DNA of 64,000 bases. It comes from Sphingomonas sp. CCH21-G11 (GTDB lineage Bacteria; Pseudomonadota; Alphaproteobacteria; Sphingomonadales; Sphingomonadaceae). The stretch spans positions 1 to 64,000 of the forward strand of contig NZ_LSHX01000010.1 of assembly GCF_001555965.1 (NCBI RefSeq). The letters run 5' to 3'. The position numbers and the translations under genes were made by a program. The notes under the pieces were generated by a model, which was not told where the DNA came from, did no database searches, and saw nothing but the letters and a program-made list of their open reading frames with translations. Each line of letters opens with the position of its first letter. The first letter of the stretch is position 1. Positions 52,298 to 60,990 of this stretch are shown one piece after another.

Positions 52298-53358
52298 GTG
52301 CCCTGCGCGACAGCGACCTTTTCATACACGCCGTTGGTGGCGGCCAGGATCGCGAACTGGCGCGCGCAGCTGCCATCGGTGCGAAAGCGGACCGGCCCCG
52401 TCACGCATTCGAAGCCGCGCGGATTGAGCAGCCCGTCCCGGCTGAGCAGGTCCTGGGCGCGCAACCCGCTGACGATCGTCGCCGCGTCATAGGCGAGCGC
52501 CGCGATCGCGCCCGGGTTGCCGCCGTGACGCGCCTCGAACCGGCTGGCGAAGCTGTCGAAACGATCGGGATCGGGGCTGGCCATCCACGCCCCTTCGAGC
52601 GCAGCGATCGCCGCCGGCTGATAATCCAGCGCCTGCACGGTCACCAGTAACTGGACGCCGGTGCTGCGCAGGTTGCGCGCCGCCGCCAGCGCGGCTTCGC
52701 CGCCGCCGGGCACCAGGACCGCATCGGGCGCGTCGCCGAGGTTAGGCGCGGGCTGGCCGGCAATCACATCGGCCGCTCGGACCGTCATGCCGAGTTCGGC
52801 CTGCACCGAGATGGCGGCGGCCGCTGATGCCGCAGACCACGCCCCGCCATCGCCCAGAAGCAGCACGTCGCGCACGCCGCGCGAGCGCGCGTAACGCAGC
52901 ATCGCGGTCGTTGCCTGGCTGGCAGTGATCCCGAACACATGCGCGCCCGGCGCCTGCACCGCCCGATCGTTGGTAAAGGCGAGCACGGGCACGCGCCCGC
53001 CCGCCGCCGTGGCGACCGCGCCCGCCTCCTCCGACAGCAGCGGACCCAGGATCATCGCGCATTTGCGGCGCAGCGCCGCCTGTGCCGCCTGCGCCGAGCC
53101 GGCCGCGGTGCCGCCGGTGTCGAACTGGACAAGCGCGCCGGGCGCATTTTCGACGAGCGAGGCCGCCTGCGCCATGCTAAGGCCCAGCGCCGCGCGCGGA
53201 CCGGTGAGCGGCAGCAGCAGCGCGACCGGCCGCTTGTCGGGCTTCGGCTTGGCGGCGGGTGCAGTCGCGGCGTGCGCGAGCAAGGGAGTGGACGACAGTG
53301 CAGCCGACGACAGCACCAGGCCGGTTTGCAGCAGCTTCAGCGTTTCACGACGGTTCAT
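52294..53358 (-). CDS. Periplasmic-binding-protein-fold protein in the T2SS locus (LpoA-like)
   Basis: A protein of 354 residues. The N-terminus MNRRETLKLLQTGLVLSSAA carries a twin-Arg before a hydrophobic stretch, suggesting Tat or Sec export. The body has the type I periplasmic-binding fold (RPVALLLPLTGPRAALGLSM, PVLAFTNDRAV, GVRDVLLLGDGGAW), as in branched-chain amino acid binding proteins and LpoA-type activators of penicillin-binding proteins. No ABC transporter genes are nearby. It starts the chain with gspJ, gspK and the two kynurenine genes. A link to cell-wall opening for the secretion machine is an inference. Confidence 0.7.
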   Translation of the reverse strand: MNRRETLKLLQTGLVLSSAALSSTPLLAHAATAPAAKPKPDKRPVALLLPLTGPRAALGLSMAQAASLVENAPGALVQFDTGGTAAGSAQAAQAALRRKCAMILGPLLSEEAGAVATAAGGRVPVLAFTNDRAVQAPGAHVFGITASQATTAMLRYARSRGVRDVLLLGDGGAWSAASAAAAISVQAELGMTVRAADVIAGQPAPNLGDAPDAVLVPGGGEAALAAARNLRSTGVQLLVTVQALDYQPAAIAALEGAWMASPDPDRFDSFASRFEARHGGNPGAIAALAYDAATIVSGLRAQDLLSRDGLLNPRGFECVTGPVRFRTDGSCARQFAILAATNGVYEKVAVAQGT

Positions 53359-54077
53359 CACCGGCTCCGGAGTCGGCAAATTTCGAGGGTCGCCGGCGTC
53401 TTATCCTGTTCGCCGGGATCGGCATAGCCTCGTATCTGCTCGCGATGGTCGTGACCATGCCCGCCAGCATCATCATCCGCAACAAACCCTGGCGCACGGG
53501 CGTGTCGGGCACGGTATGGCACGGGGAGGTGGGCGTCGCGGGCGGAAGCACGCTGCGCTGGGACTTCGCACCACTGCGTTCGCTGACCAGTCTCGGGCTC
53601 GCCGCGGACTGGCGCGCGACGGGCGTGAACACCGATCTCGGCGGGCGCATCCTCGTCCGGCCCGGCCGTTGGGTGCTCGATGCGGTCAGCGGCTCGGCGG
53701 ACGCCCGGCTGATCGAGGCCGCGTGGCCCGACCTGGGCTTCACCTGCGACCTGACCATGCAGGTCGAGATGAAGAAACTGGTGCTCGGCAGCGGCGGCGG
53801 TCAACGCGCGGAAGGGACGATCGTTACCGATCCCGGCGCCTGCACCCCCGCGCGCGGGGGCACGACGAGCCCGGTCGAGGCGCTGCGCCTGACCGCCGAG
53901 CCGATCGGCAACGAAAGCCGTATCCGCCTGACCCCACAGACGCAGCGTCTGAAGACGCTCGTCGACGCGTCGTTGGGCGAGGACGGCACGCTGTCGGTCA
54001 GGATGACGCCCGACGGTGCCGCCGCGCTGCCCTTTACGGGCATTCCGGCGGGCGCAAGCATCCGGGGATCGCTGTAG
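53298..54077 (+). CDS. gspN: Type II secretion protein GspN
   Basis: A protein of 259 residues. An N-terminal transmembrane helix (LILFAGIGIASYLLAMVVTM, residues about 35-55) is followed by a periplasmic domain with the GspN-like stretch SGTVWHGEVGVAGGSTLRWD. The GTG at 53298 has a GGGAG nine bases upstream and overlaps the start of the divergent gene by 61 bases; no ATG is available between there and the membrane helix. GspN is an accessory inner-membrane component of some type II systems. Confidence 0.75.
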   Translation: MQPTTAPGRFAAASAFHDGSSPAPESANFEGRRRLILFAGIGIASYLLAMVVTMPASIIIRNKPWRTGVSGTVWHGEVGVAGGSTLRWDFAPLRSLTSLGLAADWRATGVNTDLGGRILVRPGRWVLDAVSGSADARLIEAAWPDLGFTCDLTMQVEMKKLVLGSGGGQRAEGTIVTDPGACTPARGGTTSPVEALRLTAEPIGNESRIRLTPQTQRLKTLVDASLGEDGTLSVRMTPDGAAALPFTGIPAGASIRGSL

Positions 54078-54124
54078 GCCGATCGGCCCGACAGGGTCAC
54101 TGGTTCGGGCAGGTGTGCCCGCCC

Positions 54125-55351
54125 CTAAATCTGCACCAGATTGTTGAGGTTGATGATCGGCAGCAGGATGGCGAGGACCATCAGCAGCACCAGCCCGCCC
54201 ATCACCAGCAGCACCAGCGGCTCGACCAGCGCGACGAGGGTCGAGACCAGCGCGTCCAGCTCGCGCTGCAGTTCGTTCGACGCACGGCCGAGCGCCGGGG
54301 CGAGACGGCCGCTCGATTCGCCCGAGGCGACGATCGCCACCAGCATCGTCGGGAACACGCCCGCCTCGGTCATCGCCCCGCGCAGGCTGACCCCCTCGCG
54401 CACGCGCGCGGCGACACCCAGCGCCTTCTCGCGCACCCACAAATTGGGCGTGACGGCAGCAGCCGCCTGCAGCGCCTCCACCAGCGGCACCGCGCTTTCC
54501 ACCAGCGTGGCGAGCGAGCCCGCGAAACGCGCAGCGTTGAACTGGCGACTGAAGCGCGCGAACGGCCGATGCGCGTTGAACCAGCGATGGACGCGCAGCC
54601 GGTTCTCCGGCCGCCGGTTCCAGCGCCCGAACAGCACGAAACCAGCCAGCGCCGCGATCACGACGATCAGTCCGTAATTCTGGATGAAGGCGCTCATCGC
54701 GATCAGTGCGCGGGTGAGGAAGGGCAGGTCGGCCCCGCGCGAGACAAAGACGCGGACGATGTCGGGCACGACATAGACCATCAGCAGCACCATCATGCCG
54801 AAGCTGACCGCCGCGAGCAGCGCGGGGTAAAGCAAGGCGAGCTGCAGCTTCTGGCCATTGGCGTGGCGGGTTTCCACGAACTCGGCCAGGTGGTTGAGGA
54901 CGTGGGTGAGCTTGCCCGACTGCTCGCCCGCCGCGACTGAGGCGCGGTAGAAATCGGGAAAAGCGCGCGGATACTGGCCGAGCGCGGCAGCGAAGCTTCG
55001 GCCGTCGAGGATCGCGCCGCGCACATTGAGCAGCAGTGAATTGATCGCCGGCACTTCGGACTGGGTGGCGACCAGCCGGAGCGATTCCTCGATCGGGATG
55101 TCGGAACCGACCAATGTCGCGATCTGGCGCGTGATCGTCGCCAGCTGGCGCGCGTTCGGCCCGCGCCGTCCCAGGCCCGGCAGCCGGATCGCGCCGGCTG
55201 CAGGCCCGCGATCATTGGCGGGTTCGACCCGCAGCGGCAGCAGCGCCTGTTCACGCAGCAGCGCGCGCGCCGCGGCGGGCGACGAAGCTTCGATGATGCC
55301 CTTTTTTTCCGCACCGCTCCGGTCGGCGGCACGCCAGGCATAGGCAGTCAT
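54125..55351 (-). CDS. gspF: Type II secretion inner-membrane platform protein GspF
   Basis: A protein of 408 residues. Two repeated GspF cytoplasmic domains (ARQLATITRQIATLVGSDIP and RFAGSLATLVESAVPLVEAL) and three membrane segments (LLYPALLAAVSFGMMVLLMV, LIVVIAALAGFVLF and the C-terminal VLLVMGGLVLLMVLAILLPI) are visible. It connects the GspE ATPase to pseudopilus assembly. ATG at 55351 with GAGGA upstream. It is isolated from gspE by the oppositely oriented metalloprotease pair. Confidence 0.93.
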   Translation of the reverse strand: MTAYAWRAADRSGAEKKGIIEASSPAAARALLREQALLPLRVEPANDRGPAAGAIRLPGLGRRGPNARQLATITRQIATLVGSDIPIEESLRLVATQSEVPAINSLLLNVRGAILDGRSFAAALGQYPRAFPDFYRASVAAGEQSGKLTHVLNHLAEFVETRHANGQKLQLALLYPALLAAVSFGMMVLLMVYVVPDIVRVFVSRGADLPFLTRALIAMSAFIQNYGLIVVIAALAGFVLFGRWNRRPENRLRVHRWFNAHRPFARFSRQFNAARFAGSLATLVESAVPLVEALQAAAAVTPNLWVREKALGVAARVREGVSLRGAMTEAGVFPTMLVAIVASGESSGRLAPALGRASNELQRELDALVSTLVALVEPLVLLVMGGLVLLMVLAILLPIINLNNLVQI

Positions 55352-55508
55352 GGGCCGCAATCCTCACCCGATGTCGACGCGCGCTTTAAGCACAGCCGCA
55401 TGACGGGCGACAGCCCCGCCGACGGATAGTCGAAGCGACTATTTGCGATCGCGCGGCGGCGGACCAGTGTCGCGGCGACCTTGACCGTGTCGACGGAGGA
55501 CATTGACG

Positions 55509-56447
55509 ATGACCGCGATCAACAGCGTTTCCCCCGCGATTGCCGACCGCCCTTCGCTGCCGGCGGATCCGCTGCCGCTCGATCGACTGGGCCGCGTCGA
55601 TACCGATGCAATCGGTCGCGAGATCACGGCGCTGGCAGCGCAGGACCCGGCCGCCGCGCTCGCCCGCTTCAATCAGGCGGCACCTGCCCTCACCCCGGTG
55701 CAAACCGGGGAGCTGATGCGCGAAACGATGATCGCCGACATCCCCCTGCCGTCGGTTCCCGAAATCCCCAGCATCCCGACGCTGCCGAGACTGCCCGGCC
55801 TGCCGCGCCTGCCCAGCGCCGCGGAGCTCGCGCGCATGGGAACCGACCAGCTGGAGCGATTGGCGGATGCGGTCAGCGAACGACTCGCCGCACTTCCGCA
55901 CGGTGCCGCCGACGCGCTTGCCGATTCGATGCGGGGCGACCGGGCCCGCCCGCTCACGTCGGACGAGCGTAGCGCCGTTCGCACCGCCTATGGCAACCGG
56001 GTCGACCTCGATAATGTGCGCATCGTCAATGGTGCGGGCTACTCCCCGGCCGCGCATGCGGCGTTCCGAATCGGCGGCAATCCGGCGATCACGATCGGCG
56101 ACACGATTTACCTGGCACCGAGGTCCTATTCGTCCGACCTTGGTCAGCCCGGCGCGGAGCGTGAACTGCTGCTTCACGAATTCGCCCATGTCGTACAGTA
56201 TGAAGAGATGGGCTATGGTTCGTTCGGGGCGAAATATGCCAGCGACCTCGCCGCGCACGGGGGCGACCGCAACGCCGTCTACCGGTATGACGAGCGCCAG
56301 ACGACTTTTGCGCAGGAGACGATCGAGGGTCAGGCCGAGATGGTCGGCGATTATGCCCGCGTGCGCGAATCCACCCGGCCGGAGGATCAGGCGAAAATCC
56401 GCGATCTTGAGCGGCGTCTGGAGGGCACGGGCATCTATGGCCTTTGA
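55509..56447 (+). CDS. HExxH metalloprotease, DUF4157/eCIS-core-like
   Basis: A protein of 312 residues; ATG at 55509 with GGAGGA eight bases upstream. The zinc motif H223-E-F-A-H227-V-V-Q230 (LLLHEFAHVVQYEEMGYGSF) matches the HExxHxxQ form of DUF4157 (eCIS core) proteins, and YLAPRSY precedes it as in that family. A third ligand may be a Glu in TIEGQAEMVGDY near residue 275. The N-terminal 170 residues are unrecognised, with a Pro-rich linker (PLPSVPEIPSIPTLPRLPG). No signal peptide is seen. It lies between gspE and gspF in opposite orientation and overlaps a lipoprotein gene. Confidence 0.72.
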   Translation: MTAINSVSPAIADRPSLPADPLPLDRLGRVDTDAIGREITALAAQDPAAALARFNQAAPALTPVQTGELMRETMIADIPLPSVPEIPSIPTLPRLPGLPRLPSAAELARMGTDQLERLADAVSERLAALPHGAADALADSMRGDRARPLTSDERSAVRTAYGNRVDLDNVRIVNGAGYSPAAHAAFRIGGNPAITIGDTIYLAPRSYSSDLGQPGAERELLLHEFAHVVQYEEMGYGSFGAKYASDLAAHGGDRNAVYRYDERQTTFAQETIEGQAEMVGDYARVRESTRPEDQAKIRDLERRLEGTGIYGL

Positions 56448-57039
56448 GCGTCGGCGAGGCGCCGTCCTCGCCGCGGCCGCGCTGATCGCGCTTGCGGGCT
56501 GCCAGCAGGGCGTGGAGATCGACGTCGATCAGCGCGGCGGCGAGGTTCGGCTCAACATCCGGCGGGCATCCGGCGACGACCCGCCCTGCATCGACAGCGT
56601 CAGCGTCTATCCCGCCGCCCCCGCCGACGCATTGCCGGTGTGGGACATCAGCCAGGATTCGCGCAGCACCGCCTGCGTGAACGTCTTTGTCTATGGCATC
56701 CCCCCCGCCGACTTCGGCAGCGACGGGGCAGCTCCGCTGCGCCCGGGCGCGCGATATCGGGTGAGGGTCGCCGGGACGGGCCTGTCCGGCGCGGTCGAGT
56801 TCGACTATCGCCCGACCCGCGCTGATCCTCGGCGATCCGGCGGACAGGGGCGTCAGGCGTCCTCGCGCACGACGCGGGCAACTTCCTCGACCGTGGTCAG
56901 CCCGGCGCGCACCTTGGCGACGCCATCGTCGATCAGGCCGGGATTGCCGCCGGCGCGCGCCGCGCGCTCCAGCTCCGCCTCGCTTGCACCGTCATGGATC
57001 ATCGCCTGGAATGCGTCCTCTACTGCGACAACCTCATAG
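56437..57039 (+). CDS. Lipoprotein overlapping the metalloprotease; C-terminus antisense to gspE
   Basis: The open frame is 200 residues. The start at 56437 overlaps the metalloprotease end by 11 bases. A signal peptide with lipobox is clear (MAFERRRGAVLAAAALIAL, then AGC). Residues about 25-130 are a plausible globular domain with two Cys (PPCIDSVSVYP, TACVNVFVYG) ending in GAVEFDYRP. After about residue 138 the chain becomes Ser/Arg/Thr-rich and lies entirely antisense to gspE, so the true protein may stop earlier through a frameshift, or the overlap is real. Unknown family. Confidence 0.55.
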   Translation: MAFERRRGAVLAAAALIALAGCQQGVEIDVDQRGGEVRLNIRRASGDDPPCIDSVSVYPAAPADALPVWDISQDSRSTACVNVFVYGIPPADFGSDGAAPLRPGARYRVRVAGTGLSGAVEFDYRPTRADPRRSGGQGRQASSRTTRATSSTVVSPARTLATPSSIRPGLPPARAARSSSASLAPSWIIAWNASSTATTS

Positions 57040-58379
57040 ACACCGGCGCGACCGCGATAGCCGTCGCCATGGCATGCATCGCATCCCACCGCGCGCCACA
57101 CCGGCTCGCCGACGCGCAAACCCCCGCCGAGCAGCGCGACATCGCCCTCGCCCGCCGCATCCTGCCGCCGGCAATCCGTGCACAGCTTGCGCACGAGCCG
57201 CTGGGCGACCAGCCCGACCACCATCGGCGCGAGCAGATATCGTTCGACCCCCATGTCGATCAGCCGCGTGACCGATCCGACCGCCGAATTGGTGTGCAGC
57301 GTCGACAGCACGAAGTGCCCGGTCATCGCCGACCGCACCGCGACCTGCGCGGTTTCCTGGTCGCGGATTTCGCCGACCATGATGACGTCCGGATCCTGGC
57401 GCAGGATCGCGCGCAGGCCGCGGGCGAAGGTCATGTCGGTGCGCGGATTGACCTGGGTCTGCGCGATGCCGGGCAGCTCGTATTCGATCGGGTCCTCGAC
57501 CGTCATCACGTTGCGCTTGCGGTCGTTGAGCCGGGTGAGCGCCGTATAGAGCGTCGTCGTCTTGCCCGATCCGGTCGGGCCGGTGACCAGCAACATGCCG
57601 TTGGGCCGCTCGAGCAGCCGGGTGAACACCGCGCGGTCGCGCTCGCTCATCCCCAGGTTGGCGAGGTCGAGCGTCATGCCGCCACGCTCCAGCAACCGCA
57701 TCACCACTCGTTCGCCATGCTGGGTCGGGATGGTCGAGACGCGCGCGTCGACATCATGGCCGCCGATGCGCAGCGTGACGCGCCCATCCTGGGGGACGCG
57801 GCGTTCGGCGATGTCGAGCTTGGCCATCACCTTGATGCGGCTGACGAGCAGCGGCGCGAGCGCGCGCTGCGGCTCGACGATGTCGCGCAGCACCCCGTCG
57901 ATGCGGAAGCGCACGACCAGCCGGCGTTCCTGCGTCTCGACATGGACATCGGACGCCCCTTCCTTGATCGCTTCGAGCAGGATCGCGTTGATGAGGCGAA
58001 TGACGGGCGAATCGTCGCGCGTATCGAGCAGGTCGTCGACCGATGCCGCGCTGTCGGCGAGCGCCGCCAGATCGACCTCGTCCATCTCGAACTCGGCCGC
58101 AGCCCCGGCGCGTTCGGCATAGGCCGCGCCCAGTGCCGCATCGAAGACGGCGGCGTCGACTTCCTCGAACCGCGCATCGGGCGCGATCCGCTGGACCTCC
58201 AGCAGCGCCTCGAGCGGCGCGTCGGCGCGATGACGGCATGCGAAGCCCGGTCCCCGATCGTCCGCGGACAGGACGACGCCATGGCGGCGCGCATAGGCGT
58301 AGGGCAGGCGCGCGGCGGCAGGCGCAGGCGCTTCGTCGGCGGCGGGCTCGGTCAGCGCGAGCGGATCGGCGGACGTCAT
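56853..58379 (-). CDS. gspE: Type II secretion ATPase GspE
   Basis: A protein of 508 residues. Walker A GPTGSGKTTTLY near residue 270, Asp-box and Walker B (LRAILRQDPDVIMVGEIRD), and the tetracysteine zinc site CTDCRR and CDACHG of GspE/PilB are intact. It powers pseudopilus growth from the cytoplasmic face. It overlaps gspM by four bases at its start (ATGA) and is read with gspL and gspM. Its 3' end is overlapped by the opposite lipoprotein frame. Confidence 0.95.
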   Translation of the reverse strand: MTSADPLALTEPAADEAPAPAAARLPYAYARRHGVVLSADDRGPGFACRHRADAPLEALLEVQRIAPDARFEEVDAAVFDAALGAAYAERAGAAAEFEMDEVDLAALADSAASVDDLLDTRDDSPVIRLINAILLEAIKEGASDVHVETQERRLVVRFRIDGVLRDIVEPQRALAPLLVSRIKVMAKLDIAERRVPQDGRVTLRIGGHDVDARVSTIPTQHGERVVMRLLERGGMTLDLANLGMSERDRAVFTRLLERPNGMLLVTGPTGSGKTTTLYTALTRLNDRKRNVMTVEDPIEYELPGIAQTQVNPRTDMTFARGLRAILRQDPDVIMVGEIRDQETAQVAVRSAMTGHFVLSTLHTNSAVGSVTRLIDMGVERYLLAPMVVGLVAQRLVRKLCTDCRRQDAAGEGDVALLGGGLRVGEPVWRAVGCDACHGDGYRGRAGVYEVVAVEDAFQAMIHDGASEAELERAARAGGNPGLIDDGVAKVRAGLTTVEEVARVVREDA

Positions 58380-58855
58380 CGCGTGAACTCGATCGTCGCG
58401 GCGACATGGCCGCTTGTCGGCAGGCGCGTGATGTCGGCGCGGGCGATCCCGACCCCGCTCGACTGGCGCGCATCGGCCAGGAACGCGATCAGCGCGTCAT
58501 AGCGCGCATCAGCGATCGTCGCGCGCGCGCCGCCGCCGCCGGCCGGAACGATCGCAGCACTGACGCCCGCGCGGCTGGCAGCCGCGGCGACCTGCGCCTC
58601 GATCGGCCCGTCGGCCTGGGGCTGCGGCGCGGTCACCAGCGTCCCCGCCGCGCGGATGCGGGCGTTCAGCGTCTCGAAGCCCCGAATATCCGCGATCGCA
58701 TCGGCGCGCGCGGCCTGCAGCGGCTTCACCACGCCGTAGATCAGGACCGCCAGCCCCAGCAGCGTGGCGAGCACGCCAACGAGCACGCGCTCCCGCAACG
58801 ATAGTCCCGCCCACCACAGCGACAGGCCCGACAGGCGTTCGCGCCACACGGCCAT
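58376..58855 (-). CDS. gspM: Type II secretion protein GspM
   Basis: A protein of 159 residues. One N-terminal transmembrane helix (RVLVGVLATLLGLAVLIYGV) and a small ferredoxin-like periplasmic domain (AIADARYDALIAFLADARQ, GVGIARADITRL). Size, topology and position between gspL and gspE support the call. Its ATG overlaps the gspL stop by one base. Confidence 0.85.
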   Translation of the reverse strand: MAVWRERLSGLSLWWAGLSLRERVLVGVLATLLGLAVLIYGVVKPLQAARADAIADIRGFETLNARIRAAGTLVTAPQPQADGPIEAQVAAAASRAGVSAAIVPAGGGGARATIADARYDALIAFLADARQSSGVGIARADITRLPTSGHVAATIEFTR

Positions 58856-60000
58856 CACGCGCCCTCCGCCACGATGCGGACCAGGCCGTCGGGCCCTGCG
58901 GTCGCCTGTGCGCGGACCCCGGCGGTGCGCAATGCCGCGTTGACCCGCTCGGCCAGCCCGGCCTCGCGCGCGTCGAGCTCGACGGTCAGCGTCGTCCCGG
59001 CAAAGCGCATCGCGCGCACCGAAAGCTCTGGCGCTACGGGCGCCAGCGCAGCCGACACCCGGCCGAGCAGGGGCAGGAACCGCTCACGCGCCTGCGGCAC
59101 CGGCAACATCCGGGTCGCGTCGGTCGCGACATCCTCGCTGATGACCGCGCCCGGCGCCATCAACGCGACGAGCGCGCGGGTATCGGCCTCCCGACGATCG
59201 GCGATCACGCGAAGCATCGCGGTATCCGCCACGGCGATCAGCGTGTGCGCGGCCACGCCCAGTCCGACGATCCAGCCCAGGCGGCGCCACTGACCGGTGC
59301 CGCCGATCCGGACCCGCCGGACATAGTTGCCCTGGCGCAGGTCGAGCGGCGGACGCTGCAGTCGCGCCGCCAGCGCATCCGTCTCGCCCGCTGCCGGAAC
59401 CGCGGGCGCCGCGTCCTGCATCGCGCCCGGCAGCGCGTCGCCCAGCGACAAAATCGCCGGCCGCCCCGCCCGATCCCAGGCAGCGGCGAGCAGGCCTGGA
59501 TTGACCGCGAAGCCAGCCCCGTCGCCGGTGCGCACCCGCGCCCTGCCATCGGCCAGCGCGACCGTCCAGCCGCCGTCGGCCGCCTGCGGCAGCGCCAGCG
59601 CATCGGGGACCAGCGCCGCATGGTCGAGCCCCGCCGCTTCGAGGTCGGCGATCCAGGCCGCCATCACCGCATGCCTGACCACCCCGACCAGATAGCGTTG
59701 GTCGCCGATCGATGCCCCCAGCGCCAGGTGGACGCTGTCGACGGGATCGGCGATCTGGTCCTCGACCGCAAAGGGCAGCGCCTCCAGCCGGCGGGCGCGG
59801 CTGCGCAGCGGCAGGTCGACCGCGATCACGCGGACCTGCTCGCTCGGCACCAGCACGGTTGCGGGGCCATCGGGATCGACTATGCTCGGCTGCCCGTCCG
59901 CCAGCGTCCACACGCCGTCGGCCGGGCCGGCTGCGCGCTCGTGTCGAACGGTGGTCATCGCCGCCGCGGGAAGCCCGGCTGTAACATTGCTTTCATTCAT
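58855..60000 (-). CDS. gspL: Type II secretion protein GspL
   Basis: About 381 residues. The cytoplasmic actin-like part (LEALPFAVEDQIADPVDSVH) binds GspE; a membrane helix lies near residue 255 (LGWIVGLGVAAHTLIAVADT), followed by the periplasmic ferredoxin-like domain (SVRAMRFAGTTLTVELDARE). Start sites at 60009, 60000 and 59958 are all in frame and none has a good ribosome site, so the first residues are uncertain. It opens the gspL-M-E set and is divergent from gspG. Confidence 0.88.
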   Translation of the reverse strand: MNESNVTAGLPAAAMTTVRHERAAGPADGVWTLADGQPSIVDPDGPATVLVPSEQVRVIAVDLPLRSRARRLEALPFAVEDQIADPVDSVHLALGASIGDQRYLVGVVRHAVMAAWIADLEAAGLDHAALVPDALALPQAADGGWTVALADGRARVRTGDGAGFAVNPGLLAAAWDRAGRPAILSLGDALPGAMQDAAPAVPAAGETDALAARLQRPPLDLRQGNYVRRVRIGGTGQWRRLGWIVGLGVAAHTLIAVADTAMLRVIADRREADTRALVALMAPGAVISEDVATDATRMLPVPQARERFLPLLGRVSAALAPVAPELSVRAMRFAGTTLTVELDAREAGLAERVNAALRTAGVRAQATAGPDGLVRIVAEGA

Positions 60001-60105
60001 CGAACGCATGGGACGGGGATGCACATAGTTTTGAGACAATTCGACGACATGTTGGTCGATGACACCGTGGCACCCGGCACGGGCGACGGCAAGCGTCCCG
60101 CGCAC

Positions 60106-60525
60106 ATGCGCAGCGGCGAGGCCGGGCTGACGCTGGTCGAGATCATCGTCGTGCTGGCGATCATCGCGCTCGTGGCGGCATTGATCGTCCCCAATGTGAT
60201 CGGCCGCCCGGATCAGGCGCGCGTCACCACCGCGACGACGGACATCGCGAGCATCTCGGGCGCGCTCAAGCTCTATCGGCTCGACAACGGCACCTATCCG
60301 ACGACGTCGCAGGGGCTGAAGGCGCTCGCGGTCCGGCCGGCGACGCCACCGGTGCCGGCAAGCTTTCCCGAGGGCGGCTATCTGTCGCAGACACCGGTCG
60401 ATCCGTGGGGCAATCCCTATGCCTACGAATCCAACGGCACGACCTTTTCGCTCATCTCGCTCGGGCGGGATGGCAAGCCGGGCGGCGAAGGACTGGATGC
60501 GGACATCGGCGGCGCGCGGAACTGA
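60106..60525 (+). CDS. gspG: Type II secretion major pseudopilin GspG
   Basis: At least 139 residues. The prepilin site EAGLTLVEIIVVLAIIALVA is clear. The major-pseudopilin signature YRLDNGTYPTTSQGLKALAV and the C-terminal calcium-binding region (WGNPYAYESNGTTFSLISLG, GEGLDADIG) are diagnostic. ATGs at 60049 and 60019 would add 19 or 29 residues; I chose the one giving the short leader, but none has a strong ribosome site. First gene of a tight gspG-H-I-C-D run. Confidence 0.92.
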   Translation: MRSGEAGLTLVEIIVVLAIIALVAALIVPNVIGRPDQARVTTATTDIASISGALKLYRLDNGTYPTTSQGLKALAVRPATPPVPASFPEGGYLSQTPVDPWGNPYAYESNGTTFSLISLGRDGKPGGEGLDADIGGARN

Positions 60526-60531
60526 TCGCCG

Positions 60532-60990
60532 ATGCGGGTACGCCACGCCGAAGCCGGGTTGACCCTGATCGAGATGATGATCGTGCTGGCGATCATCGGG
60601 GTGATGGCGGGCGCGGTGACGCTGGGCATCGGGGCGGCGACCCGCGCGCCGAATGTCGAGACGGAGGCGCGCCGACTGGCAGGGCGAATCCAGGCAGCCG
60701 CGGACGACGCGATGCTGGGCGATCGGATGGTCGCGTTCACCGCCGCCAAGGACGGCTACGGCTTCGCGATCAACAGCGGCAACGGCTGGGTGCAGCGCAC
60801 CGACGGTGCGCTCGCCTTTCACCAATTGCCGGACGGGATCGTCGTCACGCTGGACCAGCCCCCGCCGATCATCCTGGGCATCGACGGCGGCCGCGCGCAG
60901 CTGTCCGCCACGATCGCCAGCGGCGCCCAGCGGTGGCGCGTGACCTATGACGGCCTGACCGCCACCGCGCGGCCGGCGACCGGGCGATGA
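60532..60990 (+). CDS. gspH: Type II secretion minor pseudopilin GspH
   Basis: A protein of 152 residues. The prepilin site EAGLTLIEMMIVLAIIGVMA and the GspH body (ARRLAGRIQAAADDAMLGDR, MVAFTAAKDGYGFAIN) are present. It starts six bases after gspG and its stop overlaps gspI. Confidence 0.9.
   Translation: MRVRHAEAGLTLIEMMIVLAIIGVMAGAVTLGIGAATRAPNVETEARRLAGRIQAAADDAMLGDRMVAFTAAKDGYGFAINSGNGWVQRTDGALAFHQLPDGIVVTLDQPPPIILGIDGGRAQLSATIASGAQRWRVTYDGLTATARPATGR

Noticed and set aside
55509..56447. Metalloprotease as an ordinary T2SS substrate
   Set aside because: No Sec or Tat signal is visible, which T2SS substrates need; the export route stays open.
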